From CAZRIE01 sp964600075 (GTDB lineage: Bacteria > Bacteroidota > Bacteroidia > Flavobacteriales > Flavobacteriaceae), in contig CAZRIE010000021.1 of the NCBI GenBank assembly GCA_964600075.1, positions 1 to 46,421 of the forward strand: a DNA stretch of 46,421 nucleotides, given 5' to 3'. A program made the translations under genes and the position numbers. The notes below the pieces were generated by a model. That model was not told the origin of the DNA. It saw only the letters and a program-made list of their open reading frames with translations, and did not search any database. Below, piece by piece: positions 34,508 to 44,263 of this stretch (positions are counted from its first letter, which is position 1; each line of letters starts with the position of its first letter).

Positions 34508-37500
34508 ATGCAGCTATTAAAATTGGTGAAAGACATTCTTCCTATTAGTTTACTAGTGGTTATGGGGATGCAAATTTCATGTTCGGATAAGAGCACAAAA
34601 ACTATCGATTATACCGCGCTTTCTGAAGTGGAAAAAAGAAAACCTGAAAATGCGCTTTCTTCTATGGAAGTGGCCGACGGATTAAAGTTGAGCTTGTTTG
34701 CATCCGAACCGATGGTGGTGAACCCGACCAATATGGCCATTGATGCGAAGGGTAGAATATGGGTATGCGAGGGCACTAACTATAGGGATTTTGCCAACCC
34801 CGAAATTTCATACGATAATGCGGGAGACCGTATTTTAATCTTGGAGGATACCAACCATGATGGCGTTGCCGATACCTCAAAGGTTTTCTATCAAGGTAAG
34901 GATGTAAATTCGGCATTGGGCATTGTAGTTTTGGGCAATAAGGTCATTGTTTCGGTGAGTCCCAACGTATTTGTTTTTACCGATGAAAATGGTGATGATG
35001 TGCCCGATTCCAGAGAAGTTTTATTTTCAGGTATCGAAGGTGTAGATCATGACCACGGGATGCATGCTTTTGTATTCGGCCCTGATGGCCGGTTGTACTT
35101 TAATTATGGAAATAATGGGAAACAGTTATTGGATAAAGAGGGGAATGCCCTAAAAGACATCCATGGAAATGAAATAAATGCGGACGGAAGTAATTATCGC
35201 GAGGGAATGGCTTTTCGTATGGAAATGGATGGTTCCAACATTGAAGTTTTAGGCCATAATTTCCGGAATCCCTATGAGCTTGCTGTTGATTCTTATGGTG
35301 GACTTTGGCAATCTGACAATGACGACGACGGTAACCGTGGCACCCGAATCAATTACTTGATGGAATATGGCAATTATGGATTCAAAGATTTGCTTACAGG
35401 TCAAAATTGGCGGGAAAGAAGAACGGGCTGGGAAGACGAGATACCCAAACGACACTGGCATTTGAATGACCCGGGTACGGTACCTAATCTTTTGCAGACC
35501 GGTTCAGGATCACCTTGTGGAATTCTAGTCTATGAAGACGAGCTTCTTCCCGAAAAATATCAAGGCCAATTGATCCATGCCGAACCGGGCCATAATGTGG
35601 TACGGACTTATATCGTAGAAGAAAAAGGTTCGGGCTATTCCGCGAAAGTTGAAAACCTGGTCAAGAGTAAAGATGACTGGTTTCGACCAGATGATGTCAC
35701 GGTAGCGCCAGATGGCTCCCTCTTTATTTCAGACTGGTACGATGGTGGGGTAGGAGGCCACAAGGCAGAGGATATTGAACACGGAAGGATTTATCATGTA
35801 TCTACCAAAGAAGGCTACGTGCCCAACAACTACGATTTCACGACTGGGGTGGGAGCTTCGATAGGGTTGTTCTCCGATAACATGGATGTATTCTACCAAT
35901 CTTGGCAAAAACTAAATGGCATGGGGGATGCCGCCGAACCCTTTTTAAAGGAAATGATTGAAAAAGGAGGAACGGCCAAGGCAAGGGCATTATGGATTGG
36001 AGCAAAAAACCCCTCTAAGACCAAAACGTACATTGAGATAGCTCTTAGTGATGTGGATACCAAATTCCGTGTTCAGGGTATACGAATGGCCCGATATTTA
36101 GCAAAGAATGAGTTAGAGCGTTATCTTAAAATCGTAAGTACCGATTCTTCCCCTCAGGTACGTAGAGAAGCGGCGGTAGCTTTAAGGTACCTCGGAACTA
36201 AAAATGCGGCCGAGCTTTGGGCGACTTTGGCGGAACAGCACGATCCGAAAGATCGTTGGTCTTTGGAAGCTTTGGGAATCGGTTCCGACAAGTTTCCAGA
36301 CCTTTATTTTTCTGCTTGGAAAAAGAATGTAGGTAATGATTGGATGAGCGATAAAGGGAAACAGATCGTATGGCGCACAAGGGCTGCTGCTACTGTACCA
36401 CTATTGGCGGAAATAATCAAGGATGAGGCGATATCCGACGAGGGCATGGCATCCTATTTCAGAGCTTTTGACTTTAAGGTTCACCCTAAGAAAGACGAAA
36501 TATTACTTGCTTTACTGAAAGTAGACCATTCCAAAATCAAGAAAATACAAGCCTACGCCATAGGTCAGTTGAACGAAGATTTTGTAAATAATTCTCGACA
36601 GCATACCCAGACGGTCAAAAGCGTATTGCCTGAAATAGAGGGTACAGCAGAATGGTTGATGGCCATTAAAAAATTTGGACTAAAGAATCAGAACCAGGCT
36701 ATTTTTGAGTTAGTACGAGAAGGTACTGATGAAGCACTTCAGAAAGAAGCTGTTGCACTTTTGTTCGATTTTGATGGTGGCCAGCTTGTTGAAGGTTACC
36801 TAAAATCGGATGCGCCCGAAGCTGAAAAGATGGAAGTGCTTGGTGCCATGAACAGCGTTTCTGACCCGAAGGCTATTGTGTTACTGAAAGGGATATTGGT
36901 AGAAGATGCCTTGAGCTACCCGTTGACTAGGAGATTGGTGGAAGCTTTGGGAAATTCCGGTGGTGGACAGCAAGAACTTTATGCACTGCTTGAGGCAGGC
37001 AAGCTACCCGATGCCCATAAGACTACTGCGGTATTGAAATTAATGAACAGTTGGAATAGAGAGATCAAAGAAAATGCCCCGAAGTTTCTGGACGGTTCCG
37101 CAACGGAAAATTTGAACGTTGATGCCTTGGTAGAACGCTCCGGTGATGCCGTGCACGGAAAAGAGCTTTATAGTACATTTTGTAGCGCGTGCCATGTGGC
37201 AGGATCTAAGGGTGTCGAATTCGGCCCCGGCCTCTCCGATATCGGCAACAAACTTTCCAAGCAATTTTTGTACTCTAATATCATCTACCCCAGTGCGGGC
37301 ATCAGTTTTGGGTATGAAGGATATACCATCAAAATGAAGGACGGTACGACCTATACCGGATATGTTCTGAGCCGTACCGAAGACGAGCTAACCCTAAAAA
37401 TGATGGGCGGAATACAAAAAGAAATTGAACTTGACGACATCGCTATACAGGAGGCCATGGAAAAATCGTTGATGACCGAAGGTTTGCATAAAGTAATGTC

Positions 37501-37576
37501 GGAAGAAGATTTAGTGAATCTGGTCGAATATTTGGGGACGCTAAAAGTTGAAGAGGAGATTGTGGCCTTAAATTAA
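34508..37576 (+). CDS. Large propeller/HEAT/cytochrome c lipoprotein (membrane-bound dehydrogenase type)
   Basis: 1022-residue lipoprotein (lipobox QISC, near Cys25). Propeller domain of the putative membrane-bound dehydrogenase family at residues about 50-460, including the acidic EDTNHDGVAD loop near 113 and PDDVTVAPDGSLFISDWYD near 400. HEAT repeats follow (about 480-850). A Planctomycete-type haem domain closes the protein, with CSACH (Cys892, Cys895, His896) and the GPGLSDIGNKLS and DGTTYTGYVL blocks. It probably oxidises an extracellular substrate and passes electrons to cytochrome c; the substrate is unknown. It has the same architecture as the 4795-7071 gene with a longer HEAT part. 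ATG at 34508 begins the signal peptide, in preference to 34418. Confidence 0.87.
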   Translation: MQLLKLVKDILPISLLVVMGMQISCSDKSTKTIDYTALSEVEKRKPENALSSMEVADGLKLSLFASEPMVVNPTNMAIDAKGRIWVCEGTNYRDFANPEISYDNAGDRILILEDTNHDGVADTSKVFYQGKDVNSALGIVVLGNKVIVSVSPNVFVFTDENGDDVPDSREVLFSGIEGVDHDHGMHAFVFGPDGRLYFNYGNNGKQLLDKEGNALKDIHGNEINADGSNYREGMAFRMEMDGSNIEVLGHNFRNPYELAVDSYGGLWQSDNDDDGNRGTRINYLMEYGNYGFKDLLTGQNWRERRTGWEDEIPKRHWHLNDPGTVPNLLQTGSGSPCGILVYEDELLPEKYQGQLIHAEPGHNVVRTYIVEEKGSGYSAKVENLVKSKDDWFRPDDVTVAPDGSLFISDWYDGGVGGHKAEDIEHGRIYHVSTKEGYVPNNYDFTTGVGASIGLFSDNMDVFYQSWQKLNGMGDAAEPFLKEMIEKGGTAKARALWIGAKNPSKTKTYIEIALSDVDTKFRVQGIRMARYLAKNELERYLKIVSTDSSPQVRREAAVALRYLGTKNAAELWATLAEQHDPKDRWSLEALGIGSDKFPDLYFSAWKKNVGNDWMSDKGKQIVWRTRAAATVPLLAEIIKDEAISDEGMASYFRAFDFKVHPKKDEILLALLKVDHSKIKKIQAYAIGQLNEDFVNNSRQHTQTVKSVLPEIEGTAEWLMAIKKFGLKNQNQAIFELVREGTDEALQKEAVALLFDFDGGQLVEGYLKSDAPEAEKMEVLGAMNSVSDPKAIVLLKGILVEDALSYPLTRRLVEALGNSGGGQQELYALLEAGKLPDAHKTTAVLKLMNSWNREIKENAPKFLDGSATENLNVDALVERSGDAVHGKELYSTFCSACHVAGSKGVEFGPGLSDIGNKLSKQFLYSNIIYPSAGISFGYEGYTIKMKDGTTYTGYVLSRTEDELTLKMMGGIQKEIELDDIAIQEAMEKSLMTEGLHKVMSEEDLVNLVEYLGTLKVEEEIVALN

Positions 37577-37643
37577 TAAAACTGCTGGCATGGTTTCAGA
37601 AGATAAGCTCGAACATTCTTGATAAAATGCATTGAAACAGGTT

Positions 37644-38891
37644 TTATCTATTCTTAGTAGGGTTATTAAGTGGGTTTTCGTACCAAATTATCCCTAGACC
37701 TTGACTATTTGCACCATAGTTTTCCTCACAAGTGAGAACATCCAAATCACTATCACCATCTAAATCGAGTAGCTCGACCCTATCAAATTTAGAGCCTTCT
37801 GGCCCACTAATATCATGCCAATCCCATATGGAATCACTTGGATTACCTCTAAACGATGACCAAAATATTCCTGATTTCTTATCATCGCCCATCGTATTTG
37901 TGGTGTGTACAAGATCAAGATTTCCATCGCTATTAATATCTCCTACTTTGACTGCTTTTGCTCTTCCTGTAACTTTTGGAATATCAATAGCATAACTCTT
38001 CCATTTCAAACCAGTACTATCTAACCGTTTTATAAAAACAATTTTATGGTTAGTATATTCCGTTACAATGGCATCTTCAAGACCATCTCCGTCAATATCA
38101 GCCATGTCCATAAACATGACCTCTAGACCCTCACCGCCCATAAAATGATTATTCCACTCTTGTTTTTGATTTTCGAGTTTGCCAGGATTCTCTAACCATC
38201 TAACGCCATTGGTTTCACCTGGTTTGCGATCGGAGGTTACTATATCCAAGTCTCCATCATTATCCATATCTCTGATAAGAATGGACATAATCCATGTTGC
38301 TGAACCAATAGGATACCATTTCCATTGAGAAATATTTTTAGGATTTCTTGGAGCCTGAAACCAACCGATTTTTGCTTCCTTATTTTTGGAACCAACCACT
38401 AAATCAGTTCCATTTTTACCGTCTATTTGAGCTGGGAGTGCAAACATCCATTGCATGAGGTCATCAGAAGCAGGTAGAGCCTGAGTATTCCATTTTGTGG
38501 AATCGAGGTAATCATGAGGATTCGTTGGAGCCCAGTTGTAATAAATTTTTTTAGTTGCCCCTTCTGTGCTGCTGACCACATCAATTCTTCCATCATTATC
38601 AATGTCTACAAAAACGGCATCTTCTACATCAGGGGTCTTACCTACAATAACCGATGGCCATTTTTGCTTTGCTAAATGATACCCTGGATGAATATATACC
38701 TTAGTATAACCACCTTCTTCCCAGCCAGTAGCAATATCCATCAAGTTGTCATTATTCACATCCGCTAGTCGTACTCCATCAGCACCGCTAAATGACGAAT
38801 CAATCACATGCCTATTCCAAATGTTGTTTTGGGCCGAAAGGGACAAACTTGTAAAAGCTAGTGCAAACAAGAAACGAAGAAGTCTGCCCAT
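37644..38891 (-). CDS. Secreted FG-GAP/VCBS-repeat protein
   Basis: 415 residues with a signal peptide ending SLSAQN. At least five FG-GAP repeats, each with a D-x-N/D-x-D-G-x-x-D calcium loop (ADVNNDNLMD, VDIDNDGRID, RDMDNDGDLD, ADIDGDGLED, GDINSDGNLD, LDLDGDSDLD), form an integrin-type propeller. It is probably a surface carbohydrate-binding or adhesion protein; no catalytic motif is visible. It is convergent with the large haem lipoprotein, and the GATAAAA/TTTTATC inverted repeat at 37621-37648 spans its stop. Confidence 0.85.
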   Translation of the reverse strand: MGRLLRFLFALAFTSLSLSAQNNIWNRHVIDSSFSGADGVRLADVNNDNLMDIATGWEEGGYTKVYIHPGYHLAKQKWPSVIVGKTPDVEDAVFVDIDNDGRIDVVSSTEGATKKIYYNWAPTNPHDYLDSTKWNTQALPASDDLMQWMFALPAQIDGKNGTDLVVGSKNKEAKIGWFQAPRNPKNISQWKWYPIGSATWIMSILIRDMDNDGDLDIVTSDRKPGETNGVRWLENPGKLENQKQEWNNHFMGGEGLEVMFMDMADIDGDGLEDAIVTEYTNHKIVFIKRLDSTGLKWKSYAIDIPKVTGRAKAVKVGDINSDGNLDLVHTTNTMGDDKKSGIFWSSFRGNPSDSIWDWHDISGPEGSKFDRVELLDLDGDSDLDVLTCEENYGANSQGLGIIWYENPLNNPTKNR

Positions 38892-39354
38892 ATTTTCTTA
38901 TATAGTATATTCGGGATTAAGATAAAGTCCGCTAGATATGGAAAATATTTAAGATACCGCCCTCCATTAATTACGAAAAACATTTAAGCCATTAGTTTCA
39001 GAATTTTTAAGGGTTCCACTTTTTTCATTAAATATTTATGGCGATAGAATTCCGTGTCTTTGAGAATTTTAAATCTGCCTTGCAGCCACTTTTTGTATGC
39101 CTTTATGTAGTTTGAGCCAATAAAACTGTTGCACTTTGTGAAAAATGAATTGTATCCAATTCTACCTTGTTTTATTTTTCCTTTAGGTAGACTCTTCAAA
39201 ACCTAACGAAGTATATTTAGTATTTCTGTTAAAAGTAATTCTTGGTAGTGTGTGCTAGAATTATAAGCCAGGTTTCTCGCCGCATAATCGGCAAATTCTT
39301 TTTGTCATTTTGTGTCGTCCCAAATTATATCGAGTTTAACTTGCAGCTAAAATA
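38892..39354. other. Gene-poor region
   Basis: 463 bases with no convincing gene. A 71-codon minus-strand frame (38984-39199) has only a TTG start directly after a stop codon and no recognisable family; it could be a gene remnant. A small palindrome of TATATA words sits near 38898-38910 upstream of the FG-GAP gene. Confidence 0.5.
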
Positions 39355-40449
39355 TCAGTCGTCAAGTTTTAAAAAATCCACGACATTTTGGTAGTAAACC
39401 TTTTGCAAAATCGCTTCGGAAAGCCCCAGACCAACATTCCTCTGGCTCCGTATTTCGACGGAGTCGGTATGGCTCAGATAGCTCCACCTTTTTCCATAGT
39501 CGGCATCAAGTTCCGCTCGTTCTCTCTCTAGTTCGTCCGATGTCAATGAACTAGCTACGACATCGTTGTTAAAATCAGTGCCGAACATAACCCGGTCTTG
39601 ATACCTATCAAAAAAGGCATTTACTTTTTTAGAATCTTGACTGACAAGGTCACCGAATCGAGCGGCAGGTTCGACATACATATTCGGAAATTTGTCAAGA
39701 CGTTCGGCAATCATATCGACATCGTGCGACATACTGCCCATATGGGCGCAAAGAATTTTCAAATCGGGATTGTTCTTTATCCAATTGTCACGTGCCGAGA
39801 TAATCGTCTCGTAAGCCGGTATTTCGGTATGCTTGTAGGCGTGGTATTCAGGGTGTTCGGTATAATAACCGTAATGGGGGTTCTTGGGGTCGTCAAGCGG
39901 GCGCCAGGCTTGAATAGGCTCCCCGATATGGGCCATTACCGGAATACTGCTAGCTGCCAAAAATTCCCAGATGGGCTGTAATCGTGCGTCATCTATTTGA
40001 ATGAATGTACCATTGGCATCTTTGGTAACCATACCGAAGTTTTTCCAGACCTTGACCATTTTTGCGCCTTCTTCGATTTCTTTCGTTAGGCGTACAATTT
40101 CCTTTTCGGCAAAATCGGGCTTATCGATACCAACACCTATCAGCGATGAACATAGCCAAAACAACTCCGGTCTGGCCTTGGCCATGACCTTGTATTCGTC
40201 CCAACTTCTTTTTATCCCCGTAGGTTTTTCAATGGCAACGTCGACCAATAAGCTTTGCATGTTCCACGATTCAAAAAATGATGGCAAATACGAACGATCT
40301 TGATGAAAATGAGAATGTACATCTATTTTTTTAATGGAGTTTTTAGCCAAGGAAATCGTTTTTTCTGGCTCCGTGTTTGACTGTTCAGTTTTCGATTTAC
40401 AGCCTAACAAAATTAGGGCTGCCAACAGTGCATAACTTGCGTTTCTCAT
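39355..40449 (-). CDS. Amidohydrolase-family (amidohydro-rel/PF04909 type) lipoprotein
   Basis: 364-residue lipoprotein (lipobox LLGC, Cys17). TIM-barrel metallohydrolase: DVHSHFH near residue 45 supplies the first metal ligands, PVMAHIGEP near 170 a strand-5-type His, ILCAHMGSM near 235 another His, and FGTDFN near 292 the catalytic Asp. This is the amidohydrolase-2 set, often acting as decarboxylases or hydrolases. An exported lipoprotein form is unusual but occurs in Bacteroidota. No operon partner is close (the DUF349 gene ends 101 bp upstream). Confidence 0.83.
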   Translation of the reverse strand: MRNASYALLAALILLGCKSKTEQSNTEPEKTISLAKNSIKKIDVHSHFHQDRSYLPSFFESWNMQSLLVDVAIEKPTGIKRSWDEYKVMAKARPELFWLCSSLIGVGIDKPDFAEKEIVRLTKEIEEGAKMVKVWKNFGMVTKDANGTFIQIDDARLQPIWEFLAASSIPVMAHIGEPIQAWRPLDDPKNPHYGYYTEHPEYHAYKHTEIPAYETIISARDNWIKNNPDLKILCAHMGSMSHDVDMIAERLDKFPNMYVEPAARFGDLVSQDSKKVNAFFDRYQDRVMFGTDFNNDVVASSLTSDELERERAELDADYGKRWSYLSHTDSVEIRSQRNVGLGLSEAILQKVYYQNVVDFLKLDD

Positions 40450-40549
40450 TTTAAAGTGTTTTTAAGGTATGGTGTACATCGTGAGGAAATGTCAAAAAAA
40501 AATACTCGAATGGCCGGTTCATTGGTATTATAGTTAGTATCTCATCGTT

Positions 40550-43087
40550 TTACTCATCTTCTGAACTTGCCGACAAATCGTTTTCCGTTTCTTCTTCGAT
40601 GGGCTTGTTTAGGCTGTTCTTCATAATATTCAGCTTTTTCAGTTTGGCCATCCAAGTTTCCAGTGACTCTTTATGGGTATTTACGCGTTTGATGACGTCT
40701 TGTACCAAGGGATTGTCTTCGGAGGCATTCGAGAAAAATTGCAGGTTGTTTTCTAGCTGCCGAATTTCACTTTTGCTTTCCTCGATTTTTTTACGGATAA
40801 AGCTACGCTCGTTCTGAATGGCACGTTCGTTATCGCCATCGGCCAGTTGCTTAATCTTATTACCATATTTCAGCAATTCCGATTCTTGTCGGCTAACATC
40901 TAGTTTTTTGAAAAGGGCGTCCAGCACTTTATGGAATTTTTGGTCGATGTTTTTTTTCTTAAAAGGAACACGCCCATAAGACTTCCATTCTTCGATAAAA
41001 GTTTTGATTGTCTTTATATCGGCTTCCCTATTTTCGCTTGATTGCCATGCTTTCAATTTGTCTAAACAGGCATTCTTCTTTTCAAAGTTCTCCTCTTCTT
41101 CTTTAAGACCTTTATTCTTTGACTCGTGCAAGCGGTCAAAATAATGGTTGCATGCATTTTTAAATTCTTTCCAAATTTTATCGGAATATCGACGGGGCAC
41201 ATGGCCTATCTTTTTCCATTCACTTTGTATACGCTTCATCTCCCCGGTCGTGGTATCCCAATCATCGCTTTCTTTTAACGAGATAGCGAGATTCAACAGC
41301 TCCCGTTTTTTGTCAAGATTTTCTTGCTGATCCTTTTTCAGGTTTTTGTAATACGCATTTTTGTTGCGGTTGAAGTTGCGAACTTCATTCTTAAAGGCCG
41401 CCCAGGTCTTTTCGTTTTGGTTTCGGGGGACTTTGCCCGCATTGAAAAAGGTATTTCGAAGCTCTTCCAACTCTTTTATCTGTTGCTGTAAACCTCTGTG
41501 GTTATCGGCGATATTATTTGCTAGAGTGGTAATGGAAGCAATGATCTCATTTTTTTTGATCAGATTTTCTTCATATTCGGCATCGAGTTGCTTATAATGT
41601 TCTTGCCTTCGTTGGTGCAATACCTTGGTGGCATTGCTGAAACGTTCCCAAATTGCCTCGCGGTGCTCTTGGCCTACTGGTCCGATATCTTCTTTCCAGA
41701 TTTTATGTAGGGTCTGCAGTTCGCGAAATACCTTGCTAAGGTCAAGTTCGGTCGCCAAGACCTCGGCCTGTTGAACAAGTTTCTCTTTTTCCGCAAGATT
41801 ATGTTTAAAATCAAGATCGCGCAGCTCTCTGTTCAGGTGTAGAAAATCATAAAAGATTTCAATATGGTGCTGGTAGGTGCGCCAAACATCATTATAATTG
41901 GTACGCGGCACTGGTCCGGCTTTGCGCCACTCTTCTTGCAAATTTTTGAAGGCCTTGTATGTCGTGTTCATGTCTTCATCGACGTTTACTAGGCCTTTAA
42001 GTCTTTCGATAATCTCCAACCGCTTGTTTAGGTTCCCTTTAAGATCTTTTTCGAGGCTTTTATAATATTGGTTGCGTTTTTCACGATAATCGGAATAGAC
42101 CTCGTTGAATTGTCTTTTGGTGACCGAGTTGTACCTGAAATCGATTTCATTACCGCCGCTGGAAACGAAATCTTCTTTTTTGTGTTCTATAAATTCTTGG
42201 AATTTGAGGTCAAATTCGGATTTTATGCCGTCGACATGTTTTTTAATGGCCTGCACTTTTTCGTTGCGAACCAACCGCTGAAGTTCACCGACCAAATTTT
42301 CTGTTGACATCGAGTGGTAATCCAATATCGGAATGTTATGCCGATGATGGTTATCGGTATCTTCGGCATCCTCGGCATTGTTTTCGTCGATTTCTTCAAG
42401 AACGTCCTCTTTTTCTTCTTCCTCTTTGGATGTTTTGCTTTTGTAAGTTTCTACTTCTTTGGATGTCGCTGTAGTTACTGCCTTACTATCCTCCGTTTCT
42501 TCTTCGGAACTCGCGGGTATCTTGGTTTCCTTTACTATTTTTTCTTGGGTATCCTCGGCATTGTTTTCGTCGATTTCTTCAAGAACGTCCTCTTTTTCCT
42601 CTTCCTCTTTGGATGTTTTGCTTTTGGAAGTTTCTACTTCTTTGGATGTCGCTGTAGTTACTGCCTGACTATCCTCCGTTTTTTCTTCGGAACTAGTGGG
42701 TATCTTGGTTTCCTTCACTTGTGCTTCTACTAATTTTTCTTCGGCATCCTCGACTTTGATTTCTTCAAGAACGCTCTCTTTTTCCTCATCGGATGTTTGG
42801 CTTTCGGACGCTTCTATTTCTTTGGATGTCTCCGTCGCTGCTGCTTGAGCATCCGCCGTTTCTTCTTCGGAACTAACGGATACCTCGGTTTCCTCCATTT
42901 TTTCTTCTGCTATTTTTTCTTCGGGATTATCGGATTTTTCGATAAGCTTTTCATCTGAGCCATTCGCGGTATTCGTAGTTTTTTCTTCGCTGTCCACAAT
43001 GTTTTCCTCAGAACTAGGATGTCTATCCGTAGTTTCTAGAAGTTCTTCTTCCCGTACACTTTCTTGAAGTTCTTTATCCTCCGACAT
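40550..43087 (-). CDS. DUF349 coiled-coil protein with acidic repeat N terminus
   Basis: 845 residues. Residues 1-250 are Glu/Ser/Thr/Lys-rich and of low complexity, including two near-identical 61-residue units. The rest is a series of about five DUF349 modules of about 70 residues, each marked by a W..F.....K/R..Y motif (WRTYQHHIEIFYDF, IWERFSNATKVLHQRR, TWAAFKNEVRNFNRNK, IWKEFKNACNHYFDR). The function of DUF349 is unknown; the modules are helical and probably scaffold-like. ATG at 43087 is used, with GTG at 43093 in frame. It lies 216 bp downstream of aroE. Confidence 0.88.
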   Translation of the reverse strand: MSEDKELQESVREEELLETTDRHPSSEENIVDSEEKTTNTANGSDEKLIEKSDNPEEKIAEEKMEETEVSVSSEEETADAQAAATETSKEIEASESQTSDEEKESVLEEIKVEDAEEKLVEAQVKETKIPTSSEEKTEDSQAVTTATSKEVETSKSKTSKEEEEKEDVLEEIDENNAEDTQEKIVKETKIPASSEEETEDSKAVTTATSKEVETYKSKTSKEEEEKEDVLEEIDENNAEDAEDTDNHHRHNIPILDYHSMSTENLVGELQRLVRNEKVQAIKKHVDGIKSEFDLKFQEFIEHKKEDFVSSGGNEIDFRYNSVTKRQFNEVYSDYREKRNQYYKSLEKDLKGNLNKRLEIIERLKGLVNVDEDMNTTYKAFKNLQEEWRKAGPVPRTNYNDVWRTYQHHIEIFYDFLHLNRELRDLDFKHNLAEKEKLVQQAEVLATELDLSKVFRELQTLHKIWKEDIGPVGQEHREAIWERFSNATKVLHQRRQEHYKQLDAEYEENLIKKNEIIASITTLANNIADNHRGLQQQIKELEELRNTFFNAGKVPRNQNEKTWAAFKNEVRNFNRNKNAYYKNLKKDQQENLDKKRELLNLAISLKESDDWDTTTGEMKRIQSEWKKIGHVPRRYSDKIWKEFKNACNHYFDRLHESKNKGLKEEEENFEKKNACLDKLKAWQSSENREADIKTIKTFIEEWKSYGRVPFKKKNIDQKFHKVLDALFKKLDVSRQESELLKYGNKIKQLADGDNERAIQNERSFIRKKIEESKSEIRQLENNLQFFSNASEDNPLVQDVIKRVNTHKESLETWMAKLKKLNIMKNSLNKPIEEETENDLSASSEDE
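42369..42718. repeat. 183-bp tandem duplication inside the DUF349 gene
   Basis: The two copies begin at 42369 and 42552 with the same TCCTCGGCATTG word and stay closely similar for most of their length, the second breaking down near 42718. The repeat is an exact multiple of three (61 codons), so the frame is kept. A third, more diverged unit precedes them in the protein. Confidence 0.85.
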
Positions 43088-43275
43088 GTTCACTATTTAT
43101 TGGTAATGGTAAGATACTAACAACCGCCCGAATGGCAAAGGGTATCGTAGTATTTTAAGAATTCGTGTACAAGTGCAAGTATCCCCGTCTCAAAGTTTTG
43201 GGATTGGGAGCAAAAAAAGCGAATAAGCCTGTTTGCCTGCGAGGAGGGTTTATTGGCTTATAGGGTTAGTCTTTT

Positions 43276-43299
43276 CGTCTGCCGTCTACCGTTTACCAC
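43276..43299. repeat. Degenerate CTACCGT heptamer array after aroE
   Basis: CTGCCGT (43279-43285), CTACCGT (43286-43292) and TTACCAC (43293-43299) follow a partial unit. This is a short, worn copy of the heptamer arrays at 44208 and 46368, four bases beyond the aroE stop codon. Confidence 0.6.
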
Positions 43300-43303
43300 C
43301 CAA

Positions 43304-44044
43304 CTACTTTCCCTGCCAAATTTCCCAGGCCTTATCGGCCTGAAGCTGTAGCATTCGAAGCCCATTTGAAATACTCGCACCCCGAATTTCGCCTTCTTTG
43401 AGAAAGACCGTTTTTTCAGGATTATAGATGAGGTCGAAAAGAAAATGTTTATCAGTAATGTAGGTGTATGGAATATCGGGCATTTGTTCGACGTTCGGAT
43501 GAGTACCCAAGGGGGTGCAATTGACCAAGATCGTAAATTCTTGCATTACTTTTTCAGTAAGGTCGTGATAGCCAATTTGGTTATCCATTGGATTACGTGA
43601 TACGAAGGTATGTTCAATACCCAATTCGCCGAGAACATATGCCACCGCTTTTGACGCACCGCCGGTACCCAGTATTAAAGCTTTTTTATGATGCGGTCTT
43701 AAATAAGGTAATAGTGTAGTTTGAAAACCGTAAGCATCTGTATTATAGCCTTTCAAACCGGAATCGGTAAACTGTATCGTGTTCACCGCACCTATCTTTT
43801 CCGCCTGCTCGTCTAGTTCTGTAAGATAGGCTATAACGGCTTCTTTATATGGTATTGTGATATTTAGCCCTTTTATAGTTTTGTTGTTTCTGAGAACACT
43901 GTTAAATTCTTCGATAGCTTGTAAGTCAAAATTTTCATAGGAATGGTCATCCATTCCCATATCGGAAAACTTCTCGGTAAAATATTTTTTGGAAAAGGAA
44001 TAGGAAATGTCTTTTCCTATCAACCCGAATCTATTTTTTTTCAT
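43304..44044 (-). CDS. aroE: Shikimate 5-dehydrogenase
   Basis: 246 residues. LIGKDISYSFSKKYF binds shikimate (Ser pair). NITIPYKE carries the catalytic Lys, and GAVNTIQ and NTDAYGF carry the Asn/Asp pair. The NADP Rossmann turn is LGTGGASKAV. It reduces 3-dehydroshikimate to shikimate in aromatic amino acid synthesis. The start is ATG at 44044; TTG at 44047 is in frame. It lies within a minus-strand set DUF368-DUF368-aroE-DUF349, with a 205-bp gap before it that includes a heptamer array. Confidence 0.93.
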   Translation of the reverse strand: MKKNRFGLIGKDISYSFSKKYFTEKFSDMGMDDHSYENFDLQAIEEFNSVLRNNKTIKGLNITIPYKEAVIAYLTELDEQAEKIGAVNTIQFTDSGLKGYNTDAYGFQTTLLPYLRPHHKKALILGTGGASKAVAYVLGELGIEHTFVSRNPMDNQIGYHDLTEKVMQEFTILVNCTPLGTHPNVEQMPDIPYTYITDKHFLFDLIYNPEKTVFLKEGEIRGASISNGLRMLQLQADKAWEIWQGK

Positions 44045-44207
44045 CAATTTTTGTTAAGCTTGTAAGCTACTGCGTTAATTGTCAACGATTTATTTTTAAG
44101 GACGCGAATCACAAGAATTCTCAGTAATTATTAGAATTTGAACTATGAGTATTGGAGGAAATTTAGATGTTTCACTTCGTACCCCGTATTTTCTATTTCG
44201 TATTTTT

Positions 44208-44263
44208 CTACCGTCTACCGTCTACCGTCTACCGTCTACCGTCTACCGTCTACCGTCTACCGT
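44208..44263. repeat. Eight-copy CTACCGT heptamer tandem array
   Basis: Eight perfect copies of CTACCGT (44208-44263) are followed by a diverging CTAACTT. On the minus strand the array reads as GACGGTA units and supplies the end of the first DUF368 gene: the frame passes into the array as Asp-Gly-Arg-Arg and stops at TAG (44250-44252). It is preceded on the left by TTCGTA-like words (44174-44204). No spacers, so it is not CRISPR. Confidence 0.95.

Noticed and set aside
38984..39199. 71-residue minus-strand ORF
   Set aside because: TTG start directly after a stop, no recognised family; kept only as a possible remnant in the gene-poor region.
42314..42733. 139-residue plus-strand ORF with Phe-rich repeats
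   Set aside because: It is the antisense of the Glu/Lys-rich repeats of the DUF349 gene; the amino-acid bias follows from the opposite strand.
43223..43261. Terminator after aroE (ATAAGCC/GGCTTAT inverted repeat)
   Set aside because: Only seven base pairs with a 25-base loop and no T run on the aroE strand; too weak to call.
44208..44263. CRISPR array
   Set aside because: The repeat unit is seven bases with no spacers and no cas genes nearby; it is a simple tandem repeat.
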